NCBI GenBank assembly: GCA_903970435.1 | Contig: CAJCIS010000041.1 | Coordinates: forward strand, 1 to 44,890 | DNA: 44,890 bases | From: Acidobacteriota bacterium | Lineage (GTDB): Bacteria; Pseudomonadota; Alphaproteobacteria; Acetobacterales; Acetobacteraceae | Direction: 5' to 3' | In this document: piece after piece, positions 7,943 through 16,351 of the stretch | Layout: every line of letters starts with the position of its first letter | How positions within the stretch are numbered: position 1 is the stretch's first letter | Notes under the pieces: model-generated | Seen by the model: only the letters and a program-made list of their open reading frames with translations | The model's database searches: none | Told to the model about the DNA's origin: nothing | Translations under genes and position numbers: made by a program

Positions 7943-9127
7943 TCATTGCGGTAAAGCTCCGGAAATCTCGGTGGCCGGCGCGAACAGATGTCGCACATGG
8001 AACGTGTCGATGGACACGCTGGCACTCAGACCCGCATGCAGCGCCAGATCGGCCGGAAGCCGGTCGAAATCGAGATCCACGGTCAGCCGCTGCACCACTT
8101 TCACCCAGTTGCCGGTGGCATTCTCGGCCGGCAGCAGGGCAAAGCTGTTGCCGGTGCCCGGGCTGAAGCTCGCGACATGCGCGCGCAACGGCCGGTCCGG
8201 ATACGCATCGACAATGACCGTGGCGGGTTGCCCGATGCGCATGTGAAGCAGTTGGCTTTCCTTGAAATTGGCCTCCACCCACACATGCTGTCCCACCAGG
8301 GTAAAAACCGGCCGCGCGGCGGTGACGTAATTACCCAGTTGAAGCTGGTTCACCCGCGTGACGACGCCCGGCTGCGGGGCGCGGACGATGGTGTAGCCGA
8401 GGTCGAGTTCGGCACGGTCGAGCGCGGCCTGGGCCGCCCGCACGGCCGGCTGGCGCTCGGTGGGCGCCGCCGCGTCGCCGGACAATAGGGCGCGCACGCT
8501 TTCCGCCTGTTGCGTGCTGGTTTGCACGGCCTGGTGCCCGGTTTGCACCGCGAGCGCCGCCTGGTCGTACTGGTCCTGCGAGGAAATGCCTTTCGCCAGC
8601 AGCCTCTTTTGCCGGGCGGCTTCGGCGATGGCGTAGGCGAGGCGGGCCTGCGCCGCCTGCACCTCGGAGCGGCCCTGCTGATAACTGGCGCGGCGCGCAT
8701 CCACCTGCGCGCGCGCATCGGCGAGCTGCGCGGCGGCCGCGTCGACGGCGATCTGAAAGGGGCGGGGATCGATCCGGAACAGCACGTCGCCGGTGCGCAC
8801 CGCCTGGTTGTCGCGCACGTCGATGGCGATGACCGGCCCGCTGACATTGGCGGCGATGGCGGCCTCGCCGGCCAGCAGGTAGGCGTCATCCGTCGTTTCG
8901 TAGCGGCCGCCACGCAGGTAGAAGACCACGCCGGTCAGCACCAGAACGGCCAGGCCGGCCAGCAACAGGGGCGTTCGCAAGCGTGCCCGCGTGACGCCGC
9001 GGCGGCCGGGCGGCGGCGTGGCAGCCGGGATGGACGGCGCCTCCGGCGCGGACGACAGCAGCTCGTCGCCGACCACGTCGTGGCCGTATTCGTGGCCGCC
9101 GCGCGCCCGATCGTCCGTGCTGTCCAC
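7943..9127 (-). CDS. HlyD/EmrA-family membrane fusion protein
   Basis: About 394 aa. Periplasmic adaptor joining the DHA2 pump to the outer membrane channel. A cytoplasmic Pro-rich N-terminus precedes one membrane anchor (LLLAGLAVLVLTGVVFYL). Next come the biotinyl-lipoyl-like half motif ETTDDAYLLAGEAAIAANVSG, typical of EmrA, a coiled-coil hairpin (about residues 110-200) and a barrel domain ending PLRAHVASFSPGTG, again EmrA-like. The start is uncertain: the frame is open to ATG 9232, but GTG 9127 leaves room for the divergent promoter. It is the first gene of the efflux operon and is divergent from LysR, its likely regulator. Confidence 0.9.
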   Translation of the reverse strand: MDSTDDRARGGHEYGHDVVGDELLSSAPEAPSIPAATPPPGRRGVTRARLRTPLLLAGLAVLVLTGVVFYLRGGRYETTDDAYLLAGEAAIAANVSGPVIAIDVRDNQAVRTGDVLFRIDPRPFQIAVDAAAAQLADARAQVDARRASYQQGRSEVQAAQARLAYAIAEAARQKRLLAKGISSQDQYDQAALAVQTGHQAVQTSTQQAESVRALLSGDAAAPTERQPAVRAAQAALDRAELDLGYTIVRAPQPGVVTRVNQLQLGNYVTAARPVFTLVGQHVWVEANFKESQLLHMRIGQPATVIVDAYPDRPLRAHVASFSPGTGNSFALLPAENATGNWVKVVQRLTVDLDFDRLPADLALHAGLSASVSIDTFHVRHLFAPATEISGALPQ

Positions 9128-9207
9128 TACACAATGCCAATCCTGAACGGCCGGCAAGCCGCTTCCTGCCGATTTCCGCGCCAAACAGATTTCCCTAAAT
9201 GGCGGGC

Positions 9208-9232
9208 TCATGTAAGCCAAATGAATAATCAT
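9208..9232. promoter_or_regulatory. Possible LysR-type operator in the divergent efflux/LysR spacer
   Basis: TCAT-N9-ATGA (9208-9224) is a perfect dyad of the T-N11-A type bound by LysR proteins. It overlaps a second dyad ATGA-N4-TCAT (9221-9232). It lies 15 bases before the lysR start and upstream of the HlyD gene, where autoregulation and control of the divergent operon are usual for this family. This rests on pattern only. Confidence 0.35.
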
Positions 9233-9246
9233 CCGGCCTGAGATGA

Positions 9247-10161
9247 ATGCCCTTCATGAGAGCCGACCTTAACCTGTTGCGCATATTCGACATCCTCATG
9301 GAGGTGCGCAGCGTCAGCCGGGCCGCGGTGCGGCTGGGCCTGACCCAGTCGGCGGTGAGCCACGCCCTGGCACGGCTGCGCGAGCAGCTCGGCGACCCGC
9401 TGTTCATCCGGGTGCGCGGCGGATTGCGGCCGACGCCGCGCGCCAGCGAAATTGCGCCGTCCATCCGGGAAGGCCTGTCGCGGCTACAGGACGCGCTGTC
9501 TTTCGCGCCGTTCGAGCCGGCCTGCACGCCACGCAGCTTCGCGATCAGCGCAAGCTCGTATTTCTGTGTAACCTTGCTGCCGGCCGTGATCGAGCGGGCG
9601 CGGGCGGAGGCGCCGTTCGCCCAGTTCCGCATCAGCGCGCCCAACAACGATTTGCTGTCCGGGCTCGACGCCGGCACGCTCGACCTGGCACTCGGCACGT
9701 TCGGCCCGTATGTCGGACGGTTCGCGAAAAGCATATTGTTCATGGAACGGCTTGTCTGGGTGGGCCGCGCGGGCAGCGCCCGGGACGACATTCCCACGCG
9801 GCCGCGCCTGTCGATGTCCAGGGCGCCGCAGCCGTCCTTCGCGGACGAACCGCCTTTGCGCGACGGCCTGGAACAGCGGATCGGCAGCGCGCCGAGCACG
9901 TCGTTTCCGCCCGGCCCCAGCCCGGTGACGGTGCATGATCCGCTGAGCGTGGGCGCCATGATCGCCGGCAGCGACCTGGTGACGCTGCTGCCGAAGCAGC
10001 TGGCGACGATGATTACCGCGCGCGGGCGGGTCGACGTGCTGGCGCCGAGCGATCAGGGCGACATCGAAATATCGATGCTGTGGCATTCGCGCGCGACGAC
10101 GGATCCGGCGCATATGTGGTTGCGGGGGATTGTTGCGGCGACGGCGGCTACGCTGGGGTGA
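9247..10161 (+). CDS. LysR-family transcriptional regulator
   Basis: 304 aa (or 301 from ATG 9256). The N-terminal winged helix-turn-helix MRADLNLLRIFDILMEVRSV, then SRAAVRLGLTQSAVSHALAR (about 22-41) and LGDPLFIRVRGGLRPTPRA, is typical. The wording DLNLLRIFD and the LREQLGDPLF segment place it near the NodD/LeuO-like branch. The C-terminal periplasmic-binding-like co-inducer domain spans about 95-300. It is divergently arranged with the efflux operon, so it most likely senses a pump substrate and controls that operon. A family A element follows 8 bases after the stop. Confidence 0.93.
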   Translation: MPFMRADLNLLRIFDILMEVRSVSRAAVRLGLTQSAVSHALARLREQLGDPLFIRVRGGLRPTPRASEIAPSIREGLSRLQDALSFAPFEPACTPRSFAISASSYFCVTLLPAVIERARAEAPFAQFRISAPNNDLLSGLDAGTLDLALGTFGPYVGRFAKSILFMERLVWVGRAGSARDDIPTRPRLSMSRAPQPSFADEPPLRDGLEQRIGSAPSTSFPPGPSPVTVHDPLSVGAMIAGSDLVTLLPKQLATMITARGRVDVLAPSDQGDIEISMLWHSRATTDPAHMWLRGIVAATAATLG

Positions 10162-10169
10162 AGGGAAAA

Positions 10170-10213
10170 AGGGAAGTCGTTCTTTTTTGAAAAAAAGAAC
10201 CAAAAAACTTTTG
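10170..10213. repeat. Family A element between convergent lysR and VOC genes
   Basis: Consensus copy between two convergent stop codons (10161 plus strand, 10214 minus strand). The GGAAG side faces lysR; the CTTTTGCTATTTT end supplies the TAG stop of the VOC gene. Confidence 0.88.
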
Positions 10214-10681
10214 CTATTTTGAGGGTGCACCCAACTGCAACCACCGCTCCTCCGTCATCCAGGTATATTCCAGGAAATGACCCAGAAACTGGCGCGCATC
10301 GAGATACAGGAACCTCAGCGCCTCGTTGCCGCCTTCCAGCACAATCGGATACGGCTGAGTGTCGACCCGGTCGCGGAACGGCTCCCAAGCCGGGACACGC
10401 ATGCAGATGTGGTGGAACACCAGTCCGTCGCCGGCGGGCAGCGCATCGCGATAGATATCCACCGCCCCGGAAATCGGTTCAATGAGTTCGTATTGAAGAT
10501 CGCCAATCCAAATGAAAGCCAGCTTGCATGATTGAACACCGGGACCGCTTCGGGTCACCACCTCAGTCGCGCCTTCATAGGTGATCAATCGATCTATGTC
10601 AGCGCGCAGCTTGAATGTTTCGATCCACCTGCCGATGTCGCGCGTTACGTAGGCATTCTGATAATGGTGGCCTTCGAGCAT
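10214..10681 (-). CDS. VOC-superfamily (glyoxalase/dioxygenase fold) protein
   Basis: 155 aa. Two beta-alpha-beta-beta-beta modules: an N-terminal one starting MLEGHHYQNAYVTRDIGRWI and a C-terminal one starting LVFHHICMRVPAWEPFRDRV. Likely metal ligands are His5/6, Glu in LQYELIEP, His in VFHHICMRV and Glu in LGHFLEYTW, the HxE/HxE arrangement of glyoxalase-fold metalloenzymes. The role is unknown (isomerase, epimerase or lyase possible). The start ATG 10681 has GGGGAGAG upstream, so the longer open frame is ignored. It sits 38 bases downstream of the sulfotransferase gene on the same strand and is probably co-transcribed. The stop codon lies in the adjoining family A element. Confidence 0.8.
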   Translation of the reverse strand: MLEGHHYQNAYVTRDIGRWIETFKLRADIDRLITYEGATEVVTRSGPGVQSCKLAFIWIGDLQYELIEPISGAVDIYRDALPAGDGLVFHHICMRVPAWEPFRDRVDTQPYPIVLEGGNEALRFLYLDARQFLGHFLEYTWMTEERWLQLGAPSK

Positions 10682-10719
10682 CACGCTCTCTCCCCTGTCT
10701 GCGGATCGGCTTTGGATTC

Positions 10720-11883
10720 TCAGCCCTCGCGTTCGACATCGTAGCTTGACAAATAGCGCTCGAAGAGGGGCTCGAGGGCTTGCTGGGTAAGGCCGAATTC
10801 CGCGAGCTTGTATTCGTGGCGGCCGAATTTGTCCTGCGGATTGGCATCCAGCCATTCCTGCATGCCGGCGTGCGCCGCTTCGGTGAATTCGTCGCCAAGC
10901 TGTGCATAGACGCGGCGCATGGTCTGCACCGGATCGCGCATCATGTCCCCGTAATGAACATCGATGATGCGATCCTGCCCGATGGCCTCGCGGGCATCCA
11001 TGGCGCGGTCCGCGTGCGCGGCCACCTGCCTTGGATAATTCGCCGCAATCCACGCGCGGTCCACCCGGCCCACGTAACCGAGGTGCCCGAGCGAAATCAG
11101 GCTGCACAACGAACCGGTTGCCGAGAAGGGGTCACGATGCGTCCAGATCAGCCGCGCATCGGGAAACACGCGCAGCAGCGCCGGAATGAACAGGCTGTGC
11201 GACGGCATTTTGAGGTTCCAGATGCCGGGTGCCGCGGACTGCAGCAATTGCAAATAGCGCTTTTCATATTCGTAGGCCGAAGTGAGGTCGGTGGAAAGCA
11301 TGAACGCGCTGTAACCCGGCAGTTTGCCGCGCGATTCCCACATCAGCGTCTTGAATTCATGGGCATGGATGAAAACGCATTCGTTCGGATAAATCGCTGA
11401 GCCGCGATAGTACTTTCCCATCTCCGGCCGTGCCGCCAGCATCTGCCGTTCCGCCTCCAGCCGCGCCAGGGCGCGCGGGTCGTTGCGCAAAGTGGCGGTT
11501 GTCGCGGGGGGCACCGGATTGTCGATTTCCCAGGTGAGCGGTGACCGCCGGGCCGGGTCGGCGGCCAGCAGATTGCTCAGCAGGGTGGTGCCGGTGCGCG
11601 GCATTCCGAGCACGAACACCGGCCGCTCGATCGGGCGTTCGAGCAGGCCGGGGTGTTTGTCGAGATAATCGATCACTGTCAGGCGCGTCGACAACGCACG
11701 AACAAGGTCGGCCCTGAAGCGCGCAATGAAAGACGGCGCCCGTTCGGTGTCGCGATTGACATCCGCCACCAGGATCTCGAGACCCTCGCGAAAGCTCTCG
11801 CCGCCGAACCGATCCAGCCCGGTGGTTCGGCACGCCTCGTCAATCATGTCATCGACGATCAGCGACTTTGTCATGGCGTCCAT
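10720..11883 (-). CDS. PAPS-dependent sulfotransferase family protein
   Basis: 387 aa. Transfers a sulfuryl group from PAPS to a hydroxyl. The 5'-phosphosulfate-binding loop VFVLGMPRTGTTLLSNLLA has GMPRTGTT at residues 93-100, and the 3'-phosphate-binding segment is RLIWTHRDPFSATGSLCSLI. The long C-terminal part with NLKMPSHSLFIPALLRVFPD matches the bacterial Sulfotransfer_3-like family often found in lipid or xenobiotic clusters. It starts at ATG 11883 (or ATG 11874) and is followed by the VOC gene. Its pairing in this region with an alkylsulfatase-like gene (14955-16202) suggests sulfate esters are intermediates, although such proteins sometimes have other acceptors or functions. Confidence 0.88.
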   Translation of the reverse strand: MDAMTKSLIVDDMIDEACRTTGLDRFGGESFREGLEILVADVNRDTERAPSFIARFRADLVRALSTRLTVIDYLDKHPGLLERPIERPVFVLGMPRTGTTLLSNLLAADPARRSPLTWEIDNPVPPATTATLRNDPRALARLEAERQMLAARPEMGKYYRGSAIYPNECVFIHAHEFKTLMWESRGKLPGYSAFMLSTDLTSAYEYEKRYLQLLQSAAPGIWNLKMPSHSLFIPALLRVFPDARLIWTHRDPFSATGSLCSLISLGHLGYVGRVDRAWIAANYPRQVAAHADRAMDAREAIGQDRIIDVHYGDMMRDPVQTMRRVYAQLGDEFTEAAHAGMQEWLDANPQDKFGRHEYKLAEFGLTQQALEPLFERYLSSYDVEREG

Positions 11884-12281
11884 ACAACCTGCCCTTTCGC
11901 GGCTTTATTATTCCGCACTTGCCATAACTTCCGACACAAGCCGGTTTTCTTTCGGAGTCGTTTCATGATGGTTCAACGGACGAACGCGCGGCCCGGCGCC
12001 CATCCTATTTGCGTCCTTGTGCCGCGACAATGGCTGGCGCTCGGCACCACCGCCATGGATTTGGAATTCTGCCGCGGCGGTGCGTCGCGCCGACCGTGCG
12101 CGGCGCGCAATCCGCCGTCTACGAAAGTGAGGCATCGCTGGGGCGATGCAAACGGCCGCCCCGAGACCGTGCACGTGCGGCCGCCAGGCGGCGCCACGGG
12201 GAAGACAAACGCGCCATTGTTCGGCAGGATCGCTGTCATCAAACTGTGCAACATGGTCTACGCGGCCGGGAGTCGAGTGAA
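11884..12281. other. 398-base divergent intergenic region, no gene recognised
   Basis: Separates the minus-strand sulfotransferase from the plus-strand hydrolase cluster and should hold promoters for both. Reading frames here have no recognisable domain or good ribosome-binding site. I see no tRNA, strong hairpin or family A element in it, which is unusual in this window. Confidence 0.5.
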
Positions 12282-12995
12282 GTGGCGACCTATGTCCTGG
12301 TGCATGGCGGGGGTCATGGCGGATGGTGCTGGCAGCGCGTTGCCAGACGCCTGCGGCAAGCGGGGCACGATGTGTACACGCCGACATTGACGGGGCTTGG
12401 CGAACGGGCACATCTATTGCGCCCGGGCATCAACCTCACGACGCACATCGCCGATGTCGTGGGTGTCATGAAATATGAAGACCTGCACGAAATCATACTT
12501 GTTGGGCACAGCTATGGCGGAATGGTGATTACCGGTGCTGCCGACCACGCCGGCGGCCGCGTGGGACATATCGTCTATCTTGATGCCGCGCACCCGCGAG
12601 ATGGCGAGTCGCTGGCCGATGTGGCACCCGATATGATGGCAATGGCACGCAGCGAGGCACGCATTGTCGACGGCGTGGAATTGGTCCTGTGGCCCTCGTC
12701 CCAGGCGGTGCAATATTACGGGGTCACCGATCCCGAAGATATCGCCTGGATGATGGATAAACTCACGCCGCATCCGTGGGACTGTTTCGCGCAAGCGTTG
12801 CGCCTGTTGGATCCCGCGACTGTCGGCCGCCTGCCGCGCACCAACATCAACACCACCCCGTCGCTGCGCATGTCGCAGGCAGAGGCTCTCGCGCGGCAAT
12901 TGGACGCCCCGCGAAACTGGGAGATCGATACAGGACATGATTTGATGATTACCGAACCGGAGGCCGTCACGGAGATGCTATTGCGCCTCGCGTAA
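12282..12995 (+). CDS. Alpha/beta hydrolase (esterase, hydroxynitrile-lyase/methylesterase-like)
   Basis: 237 aa from GTG 12282, with GGGAG nine bases upstream; the longer frame to 12009 lacks conserved sequence. N-terminus YVLVHGGGHGGWCW holds the oxyanion-hole HGGGHGG. The nucleophile elbow is GHSYGG (75-80, Ser77). The catalytic Asp is probably within the LDPATVGRLP-ARTNI region, and the His is in DTGHDLM near residue 219. This branch (EstC, plant methylesterases and hydroxynitrile lyases) hydrolyses small esters. It is first in a co-directional run of catabolic genes (12.3-19.6 kb), so an ester or lactone of the island's substrate is a reasonable target; this is inference. Confidence 0.85.
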   Translation: MATYVLVHGGGHGGWCWQRVARRLRQAGHDVYTPTLTGLGERAHLLRPGINLTTHIADVVGVMKYEDLHEIILVGHSYGGMVITGAADHAGGRVGHIVYLDAAHPRDGESLADVAPDMMAMARSEARIVDGVELVLWPSSQAVQYYGVTDPEDIAWMMDKLTPHPWDCFAQALRLLDPATVGRLPRTNINTTPSLRMSQAEALARQLDAPRNWEIDTGHDLMITEPEAVTEMLLRLA

Positions 12996-13114
12996 GCGGA
13001 TGCGCACATCGCAGGGTGGCGGCATTGCGGGTGCATTTGGCTTGCTGAAGACAGGGGCGATAAAGAACATGACCACGGAACCGGCGTGCGACCGGCGGGC
13101 GATTGGAGGAATGC

Positions 13115-13897
13115 ATGGCCAAGGGGCTATTTGATCTGAGCGGCAAGGTCACCTTGGTGACCGGCGGCAATGGCGGCATTGGCCTTGGTTTTGCGCGCGG
13201 CGTCGCCAGGCAGGGTGGTGACGTCGTGATCTGGGCGCGCTCGGCGGAAAAGAATGCGGCGGCGAAGGCCGAACTCGAAGCATTCGGCGTGCGGGTCGCA
13301 ACCCGCCAGGTGGATGTCGTTTCGGAGCAGGAAGTCGCCGCGGGCTACGATGCGCTGATGGCGGAATTTGGCAGGATCGATTGCGTCTTTGCCAATTCCG
13401 GCATTTCGGCAAAGGCTCAGTCGCTGCTCGATCTCAGCAGCGAGGAATACCACGCCCTCATCAACGTCAACATGCACGGCGCCTTCTACGTGCTTCGCGA
13501 CGCCGCCAAATTGATGGTGCAGCGCGCGCAGGAAGGTGACCCAGGCGGTTCGCTGGTGGCCTGCGGCAGCCTGTCGATGTATATGGGCCTTTCCGGCAAG
13601 CAGCATTACGCCGGTTCCAAGGCGGCGCTCGGCGCAATGATTCGCGGCATGGCGGTGGAATTCGGCAAATATGGCATACGCGCCAATGCAATCGCGCCGG
13701 GTCTGATCCGCACGCCGATGACCGGCGAAGAGGGCAGCCCGGTGGAAAAATTCATGGCGTCCAGAACGCCCATACCGCGCGTTGGTTTGCCTTCCGATTT
13801 CGAAGGTATCGGCGCCTATCTGGCGAGCGATGCGTCAAGTTTTCACAGCGGCGACACCATTGTCATTGACGGCGCCTATCTCGTCAGGCCGATGTAG
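13115..13897 (+). CDS. SDR-family NAD(P)-dependent oxidoreductase
   Basis: 260 aa. Classical short-chain dehydrogenase: cofactor motif TGGNGGIG (16-23), ANSG in place of NNAG (about 93-96), and catalytic Ser152/154, Tyr165 and Lys169 (HYAGSKA). C-terminal APGLIRTPMTGE and DGAYLV fit the family. ATG 13115 has GGAGG six bases upstream. Probably oxidises a secondary alcohol or 3-hydroxyacyl intermediate. 41 bases separate it from the next dehydrogenase gene, so it is part of an operon. Confidence 0.92.
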   Translation: MAKGLFDLSGKVTLVTGGNGGIGLGFARGVARQGGDVVIWARSAEKNAAAKAELEAFGVRVATRQVDVVSEQEVAAGYDALMAEFGRIDCVFANSGISAKAQSLLDLSSEEYHALINVNMHGAFYVLRDAAKLMVQRAQEGDPGGSLVACGSLSMYMGLSGKQHYAGSKAALGAMIRGMAVEFGKYGIRANAIAPGLIRTPMTGEEGSPVEKFMASRTPIPRVGLPSDFEGIGAYLASDASSFHSGDTIVIDGAYLVRPM

Positions 13898-13938
13898 ATC
13901 GGCGGATGCGCGTACGGGCGGCGACACGGAGAGCTGAC

Positions 13939-14958
13939 ATGCATGTTCTGAATATCCACGGCGTGAACGATGTGCGGCTCGACCCGGCAGCGAAACCGTC
14001 GCCGGGCAGCGCCGATGTGGTGATCAAGGTGAAAGCGTGCGGTATTTGCGGCAGCGATCTCAGCTATATCAAGATCGGCGGCATTCACCGCAAACCGGGC
14101 GGTGTCACGCCCATCGGCCACGAAGCGGCCGGTGAGGTCATCGCCGTTGGCGCCGATGTGAGGGATATTGCGGTCGGTCAACGGATGGTCATCAATCCGA
14201 TGAACACGCCGAGTTATATCGGCAGCGGCGGGCCGGAGGGCGCCTTTACCAACGAATTGCTGGTACGCGGCGCCCGCGCGGGCGACAGCCTGCTGCCAAT
14301 CCCTGATGATCTGCCCTACGAAATCGCCGCTCTCACCGAACCTTTCGCGGTGGCGCTGCACGGCGTCAACCGCGCCGAAGCCGAGCCCGGCGACAAAATT
14401 GTCGTCTTCGGCTGCGGCCCGATCGGGCTCGGCATGGTGCTCTGGCTGATCGATCGCGGCGTGACCGACGTGGTCGCGATCGATCTGGCGGACGAACGGC
14501 TGGCCCGCGCCACGGCGCTCGGCGCCCGCGCCGTCATCAATCCGCAACGCGAAGATGTTCGCGCACGTCTGGCCGAACTGCATGGCACCGCCCGCGTCTT
14601 TTCGCGGGAGGCGGTTGGCACCGACGCCTATATCGACGCGGCCGGCGCCCCTTCCCTTCTGTCGGACGTGGTTCGAATGGGGAAATACCACGCCCGCATG
14701 GTTGTTACGGCAGCGTATATGCAACCGGTACCACTCGATCTCGGTGCTATGCTTACCACCGAAATGACAATTACGACCGCGGTTGGTTATCCGACCGAAA
14801 TGCCCGAAGTGCTGGCGGCCTTGCCGCGGCTGCGCGCCAAGGCCGAGCCACTGATCAGCCATCGCTTTCCGCTCGACCGGGTAATTGAGGCGCTTGGCGT
14901 CGCCGGCACGCCGTCCTCGGCCAAGGTAATGATTGAAATGCGGGAGGATCGGGTATGA
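13939..14958 (+). CDS. Zinc-type medium-chain alcohol dehydrogenase, structural-zinc lobe missing
   Basis: 339 aa. GroES-like domain with the catalytic-zinc residues Cys37 (ACGICGSD) and His61-Glu62 (IGHEAAGEV), then a Rossmann domain with FGCGPIGLGM (about 156-165). Similar to threonine/sorbitol dehydrogenase-like MDRs. The usual four-cysteine structural zinc loop after the GHE motif is replaced by INPMNTPSYIGSGGPEG, so only the catalytic zinc is expected. ATG 13939 is preceded by ACGGAGAG. Its TGA overlaps the next ATG (ATGA at 14955-14958), indicating translational coupling with the metallohydrolase. Substrate unknown. Confidence 0.9.
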   Translation: MHVLNIHGVNDVRLDPAAKPSPGSADVVIKVKACGICGSDLSYIKIGGIHRKPGGVTPIGHEAAGEVIAVGADVRDIAVGQRMVINPMNTPSYIGSGGPEGAFTNELLVRGARAGDSLLPIPDDLPYEIAALTEPFAVALHGVNRAEAEPGDKIVVFGCGPIGLGMVLWLIDRGVTDVVAIDLADERLARATALGARAVINPQREDVRARLAELHGTARVFSREAVGTDAYIDAAGAPSLLSDVVRMGKYHARMVVTAAYMQPVPLDLGAMLTTEMTITTAVGYPTEMPEVLAALPRLRAKAEPLISHRFPLDRVIEALGVAGTPSSAKVMIEMREDRV

Positions 14959-16202
14959 GCGGCGCAACCGAAGCGAGCTCCAAGCAAATGCCACCGCTCG
15001 CCGGTCTCGTGCTCGCCGGCGATGCCCAGCTTCAGGCCACGGCGATCACTGACTTCATTTTCATGGCAAAGGACATATCGAACGCCTACCTGGTAACGAC
15101 CGGCGACGGTGACGTTCTGATCAACAGCGGTTTCATGGACAATGCCACACGAACAAAGGCGCTGCTCGATCCGGTGCGCAGCGGTCCGCTGCGGGCGATC
15201 ATCCTGACACAGAGCCATGCCGACCATTATGGTGGTGTGCCGACGCTGCGCGAGCCGGACACCAAGATCGTTGCGCAAAGCCGCTTCGTCGACAATTGGC
15301 AGGACATGTTGTATCTGCAACCATATTTTGCGCCGCGCACACGCAAGCTGTGGGGCACGACGATCAAACGCGGGTCAAGTCCCCAACCGGCGCCGCAAAT
15401 CTTTCCCGACATCGTGGTCGACCGCGACTACACCTTCGAGCAGGGCGGCCGCCGTTTTGAAATATTCTCGACCCCCGACGGGGAAACCACCGATGCGCTT
15501 ACAGTGTGGCTGCCGGATGAGCGAATCGCATTCACAGGCAATTTGTTCGGGCCGGTGTTTCTGTCCATGCCGTTCCTTTGCACCTTGCGCGGCGACAAGC
15601 CCCGCTCGGTGCGAAGCTATCTGAGCTCACTCGACCGCGTGCGCCGACTTGGCGCGGAGATTCTCGTCACCGGCCATGGCGATCCGATCCGCGGTGCCGA
15701 CGAAATTCGTGCGGGGCTGGACCGGATGCATGCAGCCGTTACTTATGTGCGCAACGAGACACTCAAAGGCATGAACGCCGGCAAGGATGTGCACACGCTG
15801 ATGCGTGAAATCCAGCTGCCACCGGACCTGCTGATCGGCGAATATCATGGCAAAGTAAGCTGGGCGGTGCGAACCATCTGGGAGGAATATTCCGGATGGT
15901 TCCATTACGACTCGACGACGTCTCTCTACGGCGTGCCGCGATCGAGCATAAATGCGGACCTCGCGGAGCTTGCCGGTGGCGCCGGCGCGCTTGTGACGCG
16001 GGCCCGCGCCAAGCTCGACCAGGGGCGTCCGCTGGAGGCCATCCATCTGCTGGATATTGCACTCGGCGTGGACCCGAAAAATGCCGACGGGCTTGCGGTG
16101 AAGAGGGCAGCACTTACTTTCCTGACTGCGGAATCGGGCGGGACGAATTTAAGCGAGACGATGTGGCTTCGGTCGGAGATAGCAGCCGTTGAGGGGGCGT
16201 GA
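14955..16202 (+). CDS. Alkylsulfatase-like MBL-fold metallohydrolase
   Basis: 415 aa. Metallo-beta-lactamase domain (about 40-260) followed by a helical region resembling the alkylsulfatase dimerisation domain (SLYGVPRSSI, then VTRARAKLDQGRPLEAIHLL). The SCP2-like C-terminal domain of SdsA1 is absent. Metal motif: TQSHADHYGG (85-94), where the first His of HxHxDH is Gln86; the later GHGDP (about 234-238) is present. SdsA-type enzymes cleave primary or secondary alkyl sulfates. With the sulfotransferase upstream this suggests sulfate-ester chemistry, but the motif change leaves the activity uncertain; a hydrolase of another ester is possible. A family A element starts at the stop codon. Confidence 0.8.
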   Translation: MSGATEASSKQMPPLAGLVLAGDAQLQATAITDFIFMAKDISNAYLVTTGDGDVLINSGFMDNATRTKALLDPVRSGPLRAIILTQSHADHYGGVPTLREPDTKIVAQSRFVDNWQDMLYLQPYFAPRTRKLWGTTIKRGSSPQPAPQIFPDIVVDRDYTFEQGGRRFEIFSTPDGETTDALTVWLPDERIAFTGNLFGPVFLSMPFLCTLRGDKPRSVRSYLSSLDRVRRLGAEILVTGHGDPIRGADEIRAGLDRMHAAVTYVRNETLKGMNAGKDVHTLMREIQLPPDLLIGEYHGKVSWAVRTIWEEYSGWFHYDSTTSLYGVPRSSINADLAELAGGAGALVTRARAKLDQGRPLEAIHLLDIALGVDPKNADGLAVKRAALTFLTAESGGTNLSETMWLRSEIAAVEGA

Positions 16203-16338
16203 AGGAAGCCTTCTTTCTTGAAAAAAAGAAGCAAGAAACTCTTATCTGTTTGGTTGCGCGATCCGATTCGAATTGCGGTGCGCGTGCCAACAGGTAAAAG
16301 TTTCCTGGTTCTTTTCTTCAAAAAAGAACATTTCTCCA
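16202..16338. repeat. Family A element, inverted pair
   Basis: Diverged copies at 16202-16249 and 16294-16338 facing each other across a 44-base spacer, between the metallohydrolase stop and the next hydrolase start (16352). The left core reads CTTCTTTCTT with arm AAAAAAGAAG, so the outer pairs have changed together relative to consensus. Confidence 0.8.
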
Positions 16339-16351
16339 GGGATTTACAGGC

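Noticed and set aside
11884-12281. Hidden gene in the 398-base divergent gap
   Set aside because: Frames lack start signals and recognisable protein sequence; it is better explained as promoter space.
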